Shown: piece after piece, positions 45,164-51,865 of the stretch | Numbering within the stretch: the stretch's first letter is position 1 | How the letters are laid out: every line of letters begins with the position of its first letter | Source of the DNA: Sedimenticola sp. | GTDB lineage: Bacteria; Pseudomonadota; Gammaproteobacteria; Chromatiales; Chromatiaceae | NCBI GenBank assembly: GCA_027068915.1 | Contig: JAMOLT010000004.1 | Span: 1 to 51,865 of the forward strand | Length of the DNA: 51,865 bases | Reading direction: 5' to 3' | The notes under the pieces: model-generated | Databases searched by the model: none | Seen by the model: the letters and a program-made list of their open reading frames with translations, nothing else | Told to the model about the DNA's origin: nothing | Made by a program: the position numbers and the translations under genes

Positions 45164-45649
45164 TCAAGAGTTTGATGTTCCCTGGCTATTTGGGTCTGAA
45201 GAAAAATCTTCTGCTTTCTTGTTCCCAATGGAAAAAACCGTATCGGTTTTCTTGTCCAGAACCATGTTTTCATCAGGGTAGGTGATGATATCGTTTTCTT
45301 CTCGGGTTCCGCAGTCAAGAATTTCAAGAATATCTTTGCCATCGTTAATGAACTGATGCGTAAGGCCCTTTCCTGCTGGTTTGGAGATAAAATCTCCCTG
45401 TTTTACAGGCATGGTTTTGCCATTAAACCGGAGCGTACCACTGCCACTCAGAACAAGAAAAAACTCTTCCTGTGCTGAATGGGAGTGGTATCTAGCGCTT
45501 TTTGCGCCGGGTTTGACATAGTCTATATTGATGTAAATTTGTTCACTTCCAGCTGCGGCACCAAGGTGTTTGCTTTTGAGACCGGATTCGAACAGGGGAT
45601 CTTCCACATACTCATCGGGAAGGTTATTAACATTGTGTATTTTCGGCAT
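45164..45649 (-). CDS. Cupin-domain protein
   Basis: 161 residues. A single conserved beta-barrel: INIDYVKPGAKSARYHSHSAQEEFFLVLSGSGTLRFNGKTMPVKQGDFISKPAGKGLTHQF. The metal-binding cupin motifs are HSHSAQEEF (motif 1, H-x-H-x4-E) and PAGKGLTHQF (motif 2). Small cupins of this form may be sugar-binding, isomerase-like or regulatory; the substrate cannot be named. It converges on the M48 gene with 17 bp between them. A family-1 repeat fragment starts 29 bp upstream of its start codon. Confidence 0.8.
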   Translation of the reverse strand: MPKIHNVNNLPDEYVEDPLFESGLKSKHLGAAAGSEQIYINIDYVKPGAKSARYHSHSAQEEFFLVLSGSGTLRFNGKTMPVKQGDFISKPAGKGLTHQFINDGKDILEILDCGTREENDIITYPDENMVLDKKTDTVFSIGNKKAEDFSSDPNSQGTSNS

Positions 45650-45678
45650 ATCTTTCCTTTTGTTAGTGGCCTGTTACC

Positions 45679-45713
45679 CTAACGTACTGTGTCGCAATTA
45701 AAGACCCTTTCAG
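45679..45713. repeat. Family 1 repeat, terminal fragment (copy 4)
   Basis: CTAACGTACTGTGTCGCAAT followed by TAAAGACCCTTTCAG corresponds to the terminal inverted repeat of the 133-403 element with a few substitutions. Nothing else of the element follows. 45714-45885 shows no gene. Confidence 0.6.
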
Positions 45714-45885
45714 GATCCCCCCCGGGCTGTTTGCAAAAAGTCACCTGCAGGCAATCGCCGGATTGAATGCCCGCTATAAAAACATGGGGCAAATAGGCGG
45801 CGTATACACAATTATGTTCATGGGGATGTGGAAAATATCTGCTTTTACCACTTCGGCAACAGCCTGAAGCCCTTGGCAAAACGGA

Positions 45886-46404
45886 CTAGAAAAGGTGGCA
45901 GGACAAGCAAAGATCAGTTTCCCTGGGGCCGGTGGTAAGTTGCCCGGAGGCGCTGCAGCGAGATATGTTCATCTGAACCGATACCAGCTTCTGGAATTCC
46001 CCCGCCCTGAGCTGGTGGCATGACACGCATCCGACTTTCCCATCTACCAGCAGTATCTCGGGATTAAGTGAATCGCTGGATTGGAAACTGTATGGCTCAC
46101 GGTATGCAAACGCATCGTATTCCATACCGACAGGGTGATTGACGCCATGGGCTCCTGAAATCTGTGGAGGGGTATCGGCGCTTTTCAGCGTAATATGGCG
46201 GGCGCCTCCTTCTCCATTATGGCATTCCATGCATCCCCGGGTGATGGCATCAAGCTGGGCGAATTCCAAACCTCCGGCAGCGGCCTGGGCATCTGAGCCA
46301 AGAACCCAGTCGCGGAATGAGTCACCAAAATTGCTGGCTGACGCCGCAGGGCTTGCAAGTAAACCCAGAACTATGGCCGAGGCAAGAAGTGTAAAGGGTT
46401 TCAT
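45886..46404 (-). CDS. Trihaem c-type cytochrome, periplasmic
   Basis: 172 residues. Signal peptide MKPFTLLASAIVLGLLASPAASA. Three CxxCH motifs: GCMECHNGEG (residue about 58), GCVSCHQLRAG (about 126) and LCLSCHLF at the very C-terminus. The segment ISGAHGVNHPVGMEYD contains His residues that could be distal ligands, and the pattern recalls NapC/NrfH-independent multihaem carriers such as doubled CXXCH 'paired' cytochromes. No enzyme partner is adjacent; it may shuttle electrons for the operon at 25-30 kb, which is only a guess. Flanked by repeats on both sides. Confidence 0.75.
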   Translation of the reverse strand: MKPFTLLASAIVLGLLASPAASASNFGDSFRDWVLGSDAQAAAGGLEFAQLDAITRGCMECHNGEGGARHITLKSADTPPQISGAHGVNHPVGMEYDAFAYREPYSFQSSDSLNPEILLVDGKVGCVSCHQLRAGEFQKLVSVQMNISRCSASGQLTTGPRETDLCLSCHLF

Positions 46405-46810
46405 CGGTCTGTCTCCTCAAAGCAGAAAGGGGAGGAGAAAGATTGCGAGGGGTGAAGAGAAGTCTGAATAGCAGGGCTGGAACCATGCCTGCAAAGTTGT
46501 TCATAAAAGCCATTGCATCTATCAATACGTTTCATCTGCTTCTCCAGAAGTTTTTTGTCGTAAACCCTTCTGCTCCAGAGGAGGCCTTTCACCAGCCAGA
46601 TCGCCAATGTTGCAGGAGCAGTGTCTATCGAGTAGCGTATCGGAAATACATCAATAATCTTTAGCAGAATTGTCTCATTGTGTGAACAATTTACAGACTA
46701 AGCCTGGTAAAGTGTTCAGCCCCTTGGTGTTCGGTTTTTTTGTCACCTGGATGACAGATTTTTGACTCAATATTGCTAATGATAGCACCAGATAAAATTA
46801 TTGCTGAAAG

Positions 46811-46963
46811 GGTGCCTCGAATAATTTGGTTTTCATCACACCGGTGCAGGTCGGCGTCTAAAGCTTTCAGGAAGTTATAGATTCTGGCCTCGGCAATTGC
46901 CCCTGCATTGCGCTACCTTCACCCATCCATGGGTTCGTGTGCTGGGATGACAATTTATAGAAG
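46811..46963. repeat. Dispersed repeat family 2, copy 2
   Basis: GTGCCTCGAATAATTTGGTT followed by TTCATCACACCGGTGCAGG (46812-46850) and CATCCATGGGTTCGTGTGCT followed by GGGATGACAATTTATAG (46924-46960) match 1373-1410 and 1460-1496 in the same order. The remaining part of 46405-46997 is AT-rich and shows no gene. Confidence 0.6.
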
Positions 46964-46997
46964 CCCTTGAATTGATGAATTATCAGGAGGTATACAT

Positions 46998-47861
46998 ATG
47001 TTTCAGTTTATTCCAGTTACTGAGGGCAATATCTTTGCGATCAAGGCCATAGGGAAATTGACTGATGAAGATTATCAGGAGTTATTGCCACAACTTACAA
47101 CATTGATCCATAAATATGGCCCGATCTCGTTGTTGGTGGAACTGGAGGATTTCCGCGGCTGGGAACCGAAAGCAGCGTGGGATGATTTCGCGTTTGGCAA
47201 AGAACATGAGAAGGGTTTCGAGCGTGTCGCCATTGTCGGGAAAAAATCCTGGCACAAATGGATGACCATGATCGGGAGTGCATTTAGCGAAACCAAAATC
47301 CGCTTTTTCTACAGTGACGATCTTCAGGAAGCCTGGAACTGGCTGCGTGAAGGTGGCAAGAAAGAAAAGCCTTCAGCGAAGGTGCTTGGCGAACCGGCTC
47401 CTCATGAGCTCATGCCGTATGAGAGGGTGTTGGTTGCTTTGGACTTCTCCCCAAATTCTGATCTGGCTTTGGCACGGGCAGTGGAAATTGCACGTCATTA
47501 CAATGCAAAGCTATTGCTGCTCCATGTGGTTGAAAGTATCTTCTACCCCAATCTGGATTTAGATCCCCTGATGATAAATCCTGTGGATTTTATGGAGATG
47601 GATCAAGCGGTGCACGACTATGCTGTAGCCCGGATCAAAAAGCTGGCGGACAACCTGGATTACCCGGATATTCAGCATGAAGTTTTGTGGGGGACGCCAA
47701 AGTCCACGGTGTTGTCTTACGCTGAGGCGCAAAATGCAGACCTGATCGTTGCCGGCTCTCATGGGAAACACGGTATTGCAAGGCTGTTGGGTTCCACAGC
47801 TGGCGGAATTGTGCATGGGGCAGGATGCGACGTGATTGTGGTGAAACTTCCCGAAGGGTAA
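46998..47861 (+). CDS. SpoIIAA-like domain fused to universal stress protein (UspA)
   Basis: 287 residues behind the strong ribosome binding site AGGAGGT. Residues 1-120 form a SpoIIAA-like (STAS-fold) module: IFAIKAIGKLTDEDYQELLPQLTTLIHKYGPISLLVELEDFRGWEPKAAWDDFAFGKEHEKGFERVAIVG. Residues about 138-285 form a UspA domain: YERVLVALDFSPNSDLALARAVEIA, LLLLHVVES, and the nucleotide-binding G-2x-G-9x-G type end VAGSHGKHGIARLLGSTAGGIVHGAGCDVIVVK. The two halves are usually separate proteins. It is followed, 76 bp downstream, by an APC permease gene and may modulate it (inference). Confidence 0.85.
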   Translation: MFQFIPVTEGNIFAIKAIGKLTDEDYQELLPQLTTLIHKYGPISLLVELEDFRGWEPKAAWDDFAFGKEHEKGFERVAIVGKKSWHKWMTMIGSAFSETKIRFFYSDDLQEAWNWLREGGKKEKPSAKVLGEPAPHELMPYERVLVALDFSPNSDLALARAVEIARHYNAKLLLLHVVESIFYPNLDLDPLMINPVDFMEMDQAVHDYAVARIKKLADNLDYPDIQHEVLWGTPKSTVLSYAEAQNADLIVAGSHGKHGIARLLGSTAGGIVHGAGCDVIVVKLPEG

Positions 47862-47937
47862 ACCGGGAAAACCAGGGAAAAATCAGCGCCAAGCAGAGCG
47901 CATGGCTGTTTCCTTCCTGTGGTAATGCTGGAGCGAT

Positions 47938-49230
47938 ATGTACAAATCAAACAAGCCCATTGGTTTCTGGTCAGCCGTATCAATGGGAATTGGAGCAATG
48001 GTCGGGGCGGGCATATTTGCTCTGCTGGGTGAAGCAAGCGCCATTTCCGGCAGTGCGGTCTATATTTCGTTTGTTATTGGTGGCGTGATCGCGCTGTTCA
48101 GCGGTTATTCCCTGGGAAAGCTTGGTGCGCGCTACCCCTCTGCAGGGGGAATCGTGGAATATCTGGCGCAGGCGTATGGGACAGGGTTTTTTACCGGCTC
48201 CATGAGCATAATGCTTTACTTCGCAGCGGTTGTATCCCTTAGTCTGATCGCCAAAGCCTTTGGCAACTATGCGTTTACCTTTTTACCCGCAGGATCTTCA
48301 TTGCTATGGCACCATGTCTTTTCCATCGGGATCGTGGTCTTCTTCGTTGGAATCAACCTCCAGGGCGCAAAAGATGTGGCAATCTGGGAGCGCTTGACAG
48401 TCGCCATCAAATTTACTGTGTTGAGCGCTCTGGCTGTCGCCGGAATTCTGTATCTCAAACCCTCGCTTTTGTCTCCGTCACTGTATCCGCCTGCAAAAGA
48501 TATTTTTTTCAGTCTGGCGATTACTTTTTTTGCCTATGAAGGATTTCGGGTTATTACCAATACCGCAGAAGATATGCCAGACCCGGCAAAGACGCTGCCC
48601 CGTGCGATGATGACATCCATCTTGCTGGTTATGATGCTCTATGTGGCAGTTTCTTTTGCTGTTTTTGGGAATCTGCCTGCAGACAAGGTTATCGACAGCA
48701 AGGATTTTGCCTTGGCCGAAGCGGCATTGCCGATTTTTGGCCATATAGGATTTACCGTAGTTGCTATTGCTGCCCTGATTTCAACAGCATCATCGATCAA
48801 TGCAAATCTATATGCCGTAACCAATGTGACCTACCAACTGGCAAAGGATGGCGAGTTGCCGGAGGTATTTGGCGAACCCATTGGCCATAGCCGGGAAGGG
48901 CTGGTAATCAGCGGAGTGTTTATTGTTGTTCTGTCCTTGCTGTTTGATTTGTCAGAGATTGCAGCCATCGGCTCTATTTCCATCCTCTTCGTCCATGCAG
49001 TTACCCATATTGGCCATTTGAAGCTGGCAAAGGAAACCGGTGGATCGCGGGTACTGGTGTTTCTTGCCGCCGCCCTGTCTCTGCTGGCAATGATACTTGC
49101 CCTGGTATATGCAAGCCATCAGTCAGGGCATATCGTGCAGGTGCTGATTGGCTTTGTGGTAGCGGCCAGCGCCACGGAACTGGTGCTGCAGAAGATCAGG
49201 AAACGGCGTGTCTTGCCCCGAATAGCGTGA
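47938..49230 (+). CDS. APC superfamily amino acid permease
   Basis: 430 residues with 12 hydrophobic segments. APC signatures: IGFWSAVSMGIGAMVGAGIFALLGEA in helix 1 (substrate-binding GAGIF), GRYPSAGG-like GARYPSAGGIVEYLAQAYG, FFAYEGFRVITNTAEDMPDPAKTLPRAM in helix 6 and ALISTASSINANLYAVTNVTYQLAKDGELP in helix 8. It imports an amino acid, polyamine or related cation with H+ or Na+. Placement next to a stress protein resembles yjeH/ykfD-like pairs in several proteobacteria, but the substrate is undefined. Confidence 0.88.
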   Translation: MYKSNKPIGFWSAVSMGIGAMVGAGIFALLGEASAISGSAVYISFVIGGVIALFSGYSLGKLGARYPSAGGIVEYLAQAYGTGFFTGSMSIMLYFAAVVSLSLIAKAFGNYAFTFLPAGSSLLWHHVFSIGIVVFFVGINLQGAKDVAIWERLTVAIKFTVLSALAVAGILYLKPSLLSPSLYPPAKDIFFSLAITFFAYEGFRVITNTAEDMPDPAKTLPRAMMTSILLVMMLYVAVSFAVFGNLPADKVIDSKDFALAEAALPIFGHIGFTVVAIAALISTASSINANLYAVTNVTYQLAKDGELPEVFGEPIGHSREGLVISGVFIVVLSLLFDLSEIAAIGSISILFVHAVTHIGHLKLAKETGGSRVLVFLAAALSLLAMILALVYASHQSGHIVQVLIGFVVAASATELVLQKIRKRRVLPRIA

Positions 49231-49265
49231 TGCAATAACCCACGCCCGGCGGAATGTTCGGGAAT

Positions 49266-49291
49266 GTTGGGCACGCTGCGCTTTGCCCAAC
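49266..49291. repeat. Short hairpin repeat after the APC permease
   Basis: GTTGGGCA (49266-49273) pairs with TGCCCAAC (49284-49291) around CGCTGCGCTT. This GTTGGGCACGCTGCGCTTTG motif is a common dispersed hairpin in gammaproteobacterial genomes and may act as a 3'-end signal for the permease mRNA. Confidence 0.5.
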
Positions 49292-49427
49292 CTACCTTAG
49301 GACTCCCAGGTGCTTTTGACATGGTTTTGAAAAATGATTTGTTCATTCCCTTTTTGGCCTGCTGGTAGCGCTTCCGAATGCGACGGAGGGAGGCCGGCTT
49401 TTCTGACAATGTCGAGGCAATTCGCTT

Positions 49428-49538
49428 CTGAAAATTGATTTGACAGAGGATGCGCTGCAAGCTCTCAGTGAACTGGATGCCTACATCATCAAACATGATG
49501 GGCTAGGAAAGGCTGATTATGTAACTGACAATAGGTAC
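49428..49538 (+). pseudogene. ParE/RelE-type toxin, truncated fragment
   Basis: The frame reads LKIDLTEDALQALSELDAYIIKHDGLGKADYVTDNRY, the N-terminal helix pair of ParE-type toxins (pattern L-x-x-I-x-x-Y-I-x-x-H-D). No ATG is available at the 5' end, and the sequence stops being ParE-like exactly where the ssrA-derived direct repeat begins (49540). It looks like a toxin gene cut by the integration event. Confidence 0.5.
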
Positions 49539-49539
49539 A

Positions 49540-49588
49540 AAAAAAGCCGTCCTAAGACGGCTTTGGATGTTGAAATGGTGGGGCGGCG
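49540..49588. repeat. Left attachment-site repeat (copy of ssrA 3' end and terminator)
   Basis: 49540-49581 is identical over 42 bp to 51739-51780: AAAAAAGCCGTCCTAAGACG, then GCTTTGGATGTTGAAATGGT and GG. Similarity continues with GGCGGCG, the left copy lacking one A. The core therefore includes the tmRNA 3' CCA region and its terminator, a typical integrase target. Confidence 0.8.
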
Positions 49589-49676
49589 TCACTCAAATTA
49601 TCAAGATAACATTTTGTTTTTATTATTAATTATTGTATATCTATTGGCAGGATACCTCAAATGGCACCCCAATATT

Positions 49677-49871
49677 TTAGTGTTGCCTGCGCCGAATATA
49701 TGAATCCGCATTGGATAACCAGCTTTCCAGTAGGGCTGCAATTGGCACATAGCGTGGTTGCCAGGTTTTGTGCCAGCTAGTACTCGACACGCCAAAACGC
49801 CGGGCACATTCTGTTTTTTGCATTCTTGCTGGCAGTCCGTCAGGTCGCGCAGGCAACAGAAACTCTTCCAT
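49677..49871 (-). CDS. Small putative helix-turn-helix protein
   Basis: 64 residues. The segment MQKTECARRFGVSSTSWHKTWQPRYVPIAALLESWL resembles a helix-turn-helix of excisionase or regulatory type (T-E-C-A-R-R-F-G-V-S pattern). An in-frame stop separates it from the frame at 49917-50171. It could regulate or excise the island, but no match was tested. Confidence 0.4.
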   Translation of the reverse strand: MEEFLLPARPDGLPARMQKTECARRFGVSSTSWHKTWQPRYVPIAALLESWLSNADSYIRRRQH

Positions 49872-49916
49872 GGCTATCTGGGCCAGGATTTCTACTCTTT
49901 GGGATGATCGTTTGCG

Positions 49917-50171
49917 CTATTGATTGGCGGCAGCCATATTTTGCACCTCAATGGTCAACAACTGTACAAGAGCGTTCTTAGCTGCATCCAGATCACCCCA
50001 TTTTGCAGTCGCTGCACAAAACCAATTTTCAGGCATCCCGGCACACAATGCAGCTGCTTCACTTGAGGCTGTAATAGATTTGCGTGAGGTACTTCTGCCA
50101 CCGCTACGGCCATATCTGCCGGTAGCCCCGCTAGTGGATAGGCTTGCAACGACTTTCCACGACGCGATCAC
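49917..50171 (-). CDS. Hypothetical protein in the ssrA island
   Basis: 84 residues, family not recognised. The first half is low-complexity (Ser, Gly, Arg); the second (GMPENWFCAATAKWGDLDAAKNALVQLLTIEVQNMAAANQ) looks like a helical protein. It is in the same frame as the 49677-49871 gene downstream, and 30 bp after the stop of the 50202-50846 gene. A plus-strand frame covers the same DNA, so coding status is uncertain. Confidence 0.3.
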   Translation of the reverse strand: MIASWKVVASLSTSGATGRYGRSGGRSTSRKSITASSEAAALCAGMPENWFCAATAKWGDLDAAKNALVQLLTIEVQNMAAANQ

Positions 50172-50201
50172 ATCACTCTCGTTTGACTATATAGCAGTGT
50201 G

Positions 50202-50846
50202 TTACGCATTGTTGGTCCACTTCTCTCGAAGTGAATATGGATCCTGATAGTCTTCCGCTAACTTCGATGCGTCACCGAGCACTTCTGATACTTCTACATA
50301 GCTGATCACCGAATCAAATGAGTGAAGCCCATGATTGCTAAGCCACAACGGCACCGTATCAGATTCCTTGCATTGGCCAGATTTCACCGCGCTCGCTGTA
50401 TGCTTTATCATGTTTGCAATCCCATACAGGCGCTGCTCCTTAGAACCATCGTTTTTTTTGAATGCGCCCACATCTTCATTTAGCATTTTAAACAGATCCA
50501 TGGCCATCGACATTTGAAGCGAAAAATTCTCCCAACAGGAGAGTGCTTTAAAGTACTTGGATATTTGTGGGTGGAGCGGATTATTATTTTCCAAATAACC
50601 AAAAGTCGAGGCACGAGCTTCGTGGTACGCATGGAATGCATTATGTGCCCGTCTGAGGTAGGCAAGTACGACCTGGCGCCATCGGTTCTTAAAAGAGCAA
50701 CTTCCCAGCGCATTGTTCAGGAAATGATTCACCAGCCAATAAGGTGCCTGGGGATAGTCGTTGCTTAGATCCGGAATATCCGCCTCCGTAAACTCGGTTA
50801 TTCCGGGAGCGATAAACTTGTTCAGGATATTTGGATTCCACTGCAT
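50202..50846 (-). CDS. Hypothetical protein in the ssrA island
   Basis: 214 residues, with convincing coding composition. Predicted mostly helical: PQAPYWLVNHFLNNALGSCSFKNRWRQVVLAYLRRAHNAFHAYHEARASTFGY, then FKALSCWENFSLQMSMAMDLFKMLNED and EQRLYGIANMIKHTASAVKSG. The R-to-H spacing in RLYGIANMIKH slightly recalls HEPN-type helices found in defence and toxin proteins, a weak suggestion only. It is the largest gene of the island; no homologue is recognised. Confidence 0.6.
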   Translation of the reverse strand: MQWNPNILNKFIAPGITEFTEADIPDLSNDYPQAPYWLVNHFLNNALGSCSFKNRWRQVVLAYLRRAHNAFHAYHEARASTFGYLENNNPLHPQISKYFKALSCWENFSLQMSMAMDLFKMLNEDVGAFKKNDGSKEQRLYGIANMIKHTASAVKSGQCKESDTVPLWLSNHGLHSFDSVISYVEVSEVLGDASKLAEDYQDPYSLREKWTNNA

Positions 50847-50975
50847 AGCGGTCTAACTCCATTTGTACTCTACTAGCCCAATCGATTGTAAACGATAAAG
50901 CACCAACAGAAAAACAGAGAGAGACCCCAAAAAGGGCAGTTTTACATCATGCCCAGGATACCTTTTGAAGACCGT

Positions 50976-51338
50976 TTAGGTGGTCAATGCGCCAGCCTGC
51001 ACCCCGGCAGGAATATACACAGCCAGCCCCACGTGGGTTTCTGTCCGGATCGTGACCAGGTTCTTGGTGAAGTTGTCCTGATCGGCATCAGAGATTTCTA
51101 CAGCCGCCTCTTGACGCATGTGCAGGCCCGCCGCCTGTTCTGAGGAAGCAGAGGGGGAAGTCTTGATATTTGCATTCACTATCCTGCTGACGCAAGAATA
51201 GTGTAAGTGAAAATGCTCTCCTATTTGTAGTGGTTCAGACTCGATCTGACAGTTACCGGTTTTTTTGGAAGCTTGTATTGTCAGGGCAGGAACACCGCGC
51301 TGTCTAAAGTCCGCTTCGTGGATTCTCCGCTGCTCCAA
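50976..51338 (-). CDS. Hypothetical protein in the ssrA island
   Basis: 120 residues, not recognised. Plausible globular sequence (LQIGEHFHLHYSCVSRIVNANIKTS; HMRQEAAVEISDADQDNFTKNLVTIRTETHVGLAVYIPAG), beta-rich at the C-terminus. The start overlaps the end of the 51304-51651 gene by 35 bp in another frame, suggesting a compact minus-strand array. Confidence 0.45.
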   Translation of the reverse strand: MEQRRIHEADFRQRGVPALTIQASKKTGNCQIESEPLQIGEHFHLHYSCVSRIVNANIKTSPSASSEQAAGLHMRQEAAVEISDADQDNFTKNLVTIRTETHVGLAVYIPAGVQAGALTT

Positions 51339-51651
51339 TGATCAACTTCGTCAACGTCAACTTAAAGTCGCTTTTCAGGTTATTATGAATGAGTTTCTCA
51401 TGTCTCTTGAGCACTGAGCGGAAGAAATATTCGCAATTATGGATCACTGATCCGCCCCAAAGCTGACATCCATTTTTTTGTGAGAAGATGAAATTGGAGG
51501 TAAAACAACCTGATCCTCCGGTTTTAATAACGCTTGTGATTTGATCACTTTCTGGTGATAGCAACCCTATAATCCGGATACCCTTATATTCCAAGTGCTG
51601 TGACGCACACTCCAATCTGCTGATTATCCTTATTGCATGAGTCACCACCAC
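51304..51651 (-). CDS. Hypothetical protein in the ssrA island
   Basis: 115 residues, not recognised. Contains LECASQHLEYKGIRIIGLLSPESDQITSVIKTGGSGCFTSNFIFSQKNGCQLWGGSVIHNCEYFFRS. It is the first minus-strand gene after the ssrA-derived repeat, about 120 bp from it. Low confidence because of short length and lack of a known family. Confidence 0.4.
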   Translation of the reverse strand: MVVTHAIRIISRLECASQHLEYKGIRIIGLLSPESDQITSVIKTGGSGCFTSNFIFSQKNGCQLWGGSVIHNCEYFFRSVLKRHEKLIHNNLKSDFKLTLTKLIIGAAENPRSGL

Positions 51652-51735
51652 TTACCCCCCAGTCGCCCCCCGATGTCAATTGATGGCATTGGACTGTAAT
51701 AGATAAGATATGTAAGCAACTTACTGGTTACAGGC

Positions 51736-51763
51736 AATAAAAAAGCCGTCCTAAGACGGCTTT
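51736..51763 (-). terminator. Rho-independent terminator of ssrA
   Basis: On the minus strand AAAGCCGTC-TTAG-GACGGCTTT followed by TTTATT: a perfect 9-bp stem and T-run directly after the tmRNA 3' end. The same hairpin is duplicated at 49540-49564. Confidence 0.9.
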
Positions 51764-51774
51764 GGATGTTGAAA

Positions 51775-51865
51775 TGGTGGAGGCGGCGGGAATCGAACCC
51801 GCGTCCGCGAATCCTCCGCCTTTGGCTCTACATGTTTAGTCCGGTCTATTAAAATTTAGCCGTTT
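51775..51865 (-). ncRNA. ssrA: tmRNA (transfer-messenger RNA), 3' part
   Basis: Read on the minus strand, the 91 nt end with GGACGCGGGTTCGATTCCCG, then CCGCCTCCACCA. This is the T-arm (GCGGG-TTCGATT-CCCGC), the acceptor strand and the encoded CCA of tmRNA. Upstream, GACCGGACTAAACATGTAGA is the typical 3' conserved segment before it. The tag-encoding part lies outside the window. tmRNA rescues stalled ribosomes. Its 3' end is a classic integration site and is duplicated at 49540-49588. Confidence 0.93.

Larger units (their letters stand above)
49582..51780. mobile_element. Small genomic island/remnant integrated at ssrA
   Basis: About 2.2 kb between 42-bp direct repeats that contain the end of ssrA. 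Its putative genes are all on the minus strand, unlike the plus-strand genes to the left, and are unrecognised. The DNA looks more AT-rich than the neighbouring permease or valS. No integrase is seen, so it is either a decayed island or a non-autonomous one mobilised in trans. Confidence 0.65.

Noticed and set aside
49440-49703. An 87-residue plus-strand protein starting at TTG 49440
   Set aside because: The frame joins a ParE-like start to the attachment repeat and AT-rich DNA; it is better explained as a truncated gene.

Overview
This window looks like a piece of a gammaproteobacterial chromosome, probably from an autotrophic, respiratory (possibly sulfur-oxidising) lineage. The taxonomic inference rests on the pcnB-folK-panB-panC operon, ubiA, rsmJ, CbpA/CbpM and a standard tmRNA. 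The lifestyle inference rests on many c-type haem proteins, two SulP transporters and an LCIB-type carbonic-anhydrase homologue. No taxonomic marker gene is complete here, so genus-level assignment is not possible.

Layout. 1-1300: end of a sensor histidine kinase, a MITE-like repeat and a PilJ-type sensor protein. 1.6-2.7 kb: cidA/lrgA and cidB/lrgB homologues behind a hairpin that covers the ribosome binding site. 2.8-6.8 kb: a GNAT/CelD-type acyltransferase, a polysaccharide deacetylase, an unknown anchored protein and a convergent amidohydrolase. 7.1-11.7 kb: copper handling. It has an OprC-like TonB-dependent copper receptor with a sigma-54 promoter and a 41-bp palindrome, an orphan PspF-like sigma-54 activator, a TauE/SafE-family membrane protein and a DUF4197 protein. 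12-15 kb: valS carrying an in-frame repetitive insertion. 15.1-18.5 kb: pcnB (apparently with an ATT start), folK, panB and panC, joined by ATGA overlaps. 18.5-23.9 kb: periplasmic and cytosolic proteostasis genes (PDZ protein, three Hsp20, a DegQ-like protease, CbpA, CbpM). 23.9-25.3 kb: pyrC followed by a 316-bp element with 30-bp terminal inverted repeats.

25.3-30.3 kb is the most striking unit: a minus-strand operon of an octahaem hydroxylamine-oxidoreductase-like cytochrome, an Amt ammonium transporter, and a fusion of nine c-type haem motifs to a b-type membrane cytochrome. Upstream lie a sigma-54-type promoter match and a perfect NtrC-type dyad (TGCACC-N5-GGTGCA). Together they suggest nitrogen-regulated, quinone-linked reduction of nitrite or hydroxylamine (or the reverse reaction) coupled to ammonium movement. 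30.6-39.1 kb: two SulP anion transporters, an SLC13/TrkA-C permease and an LCIB-type protein, a plausible inorganic-carbon/anion uptake neighbourhood. 39.3-45.6 kb: S9 peptidase, the ubiA-bioA-rsmJ operon, an M48 lipoprotein peptidase and a cupin. 45.9-49.2 kb: a trihaem cytochrome, a SpoIIAA-like/UspA fusion and an APC permease. 49.5-51.78 kb: a small mobile island bounded by a 42-bp direct repeat that includes the 3' end and terminator of ssrA. The tmRNA gene itself runs off the right edge on the minus strand.

Several dispersed repeat families (MITE-like, REP-like and others) occupy most of the longer intergenic gaps. Functions were inferred by recognising motifs and families by eye; no database search was run.
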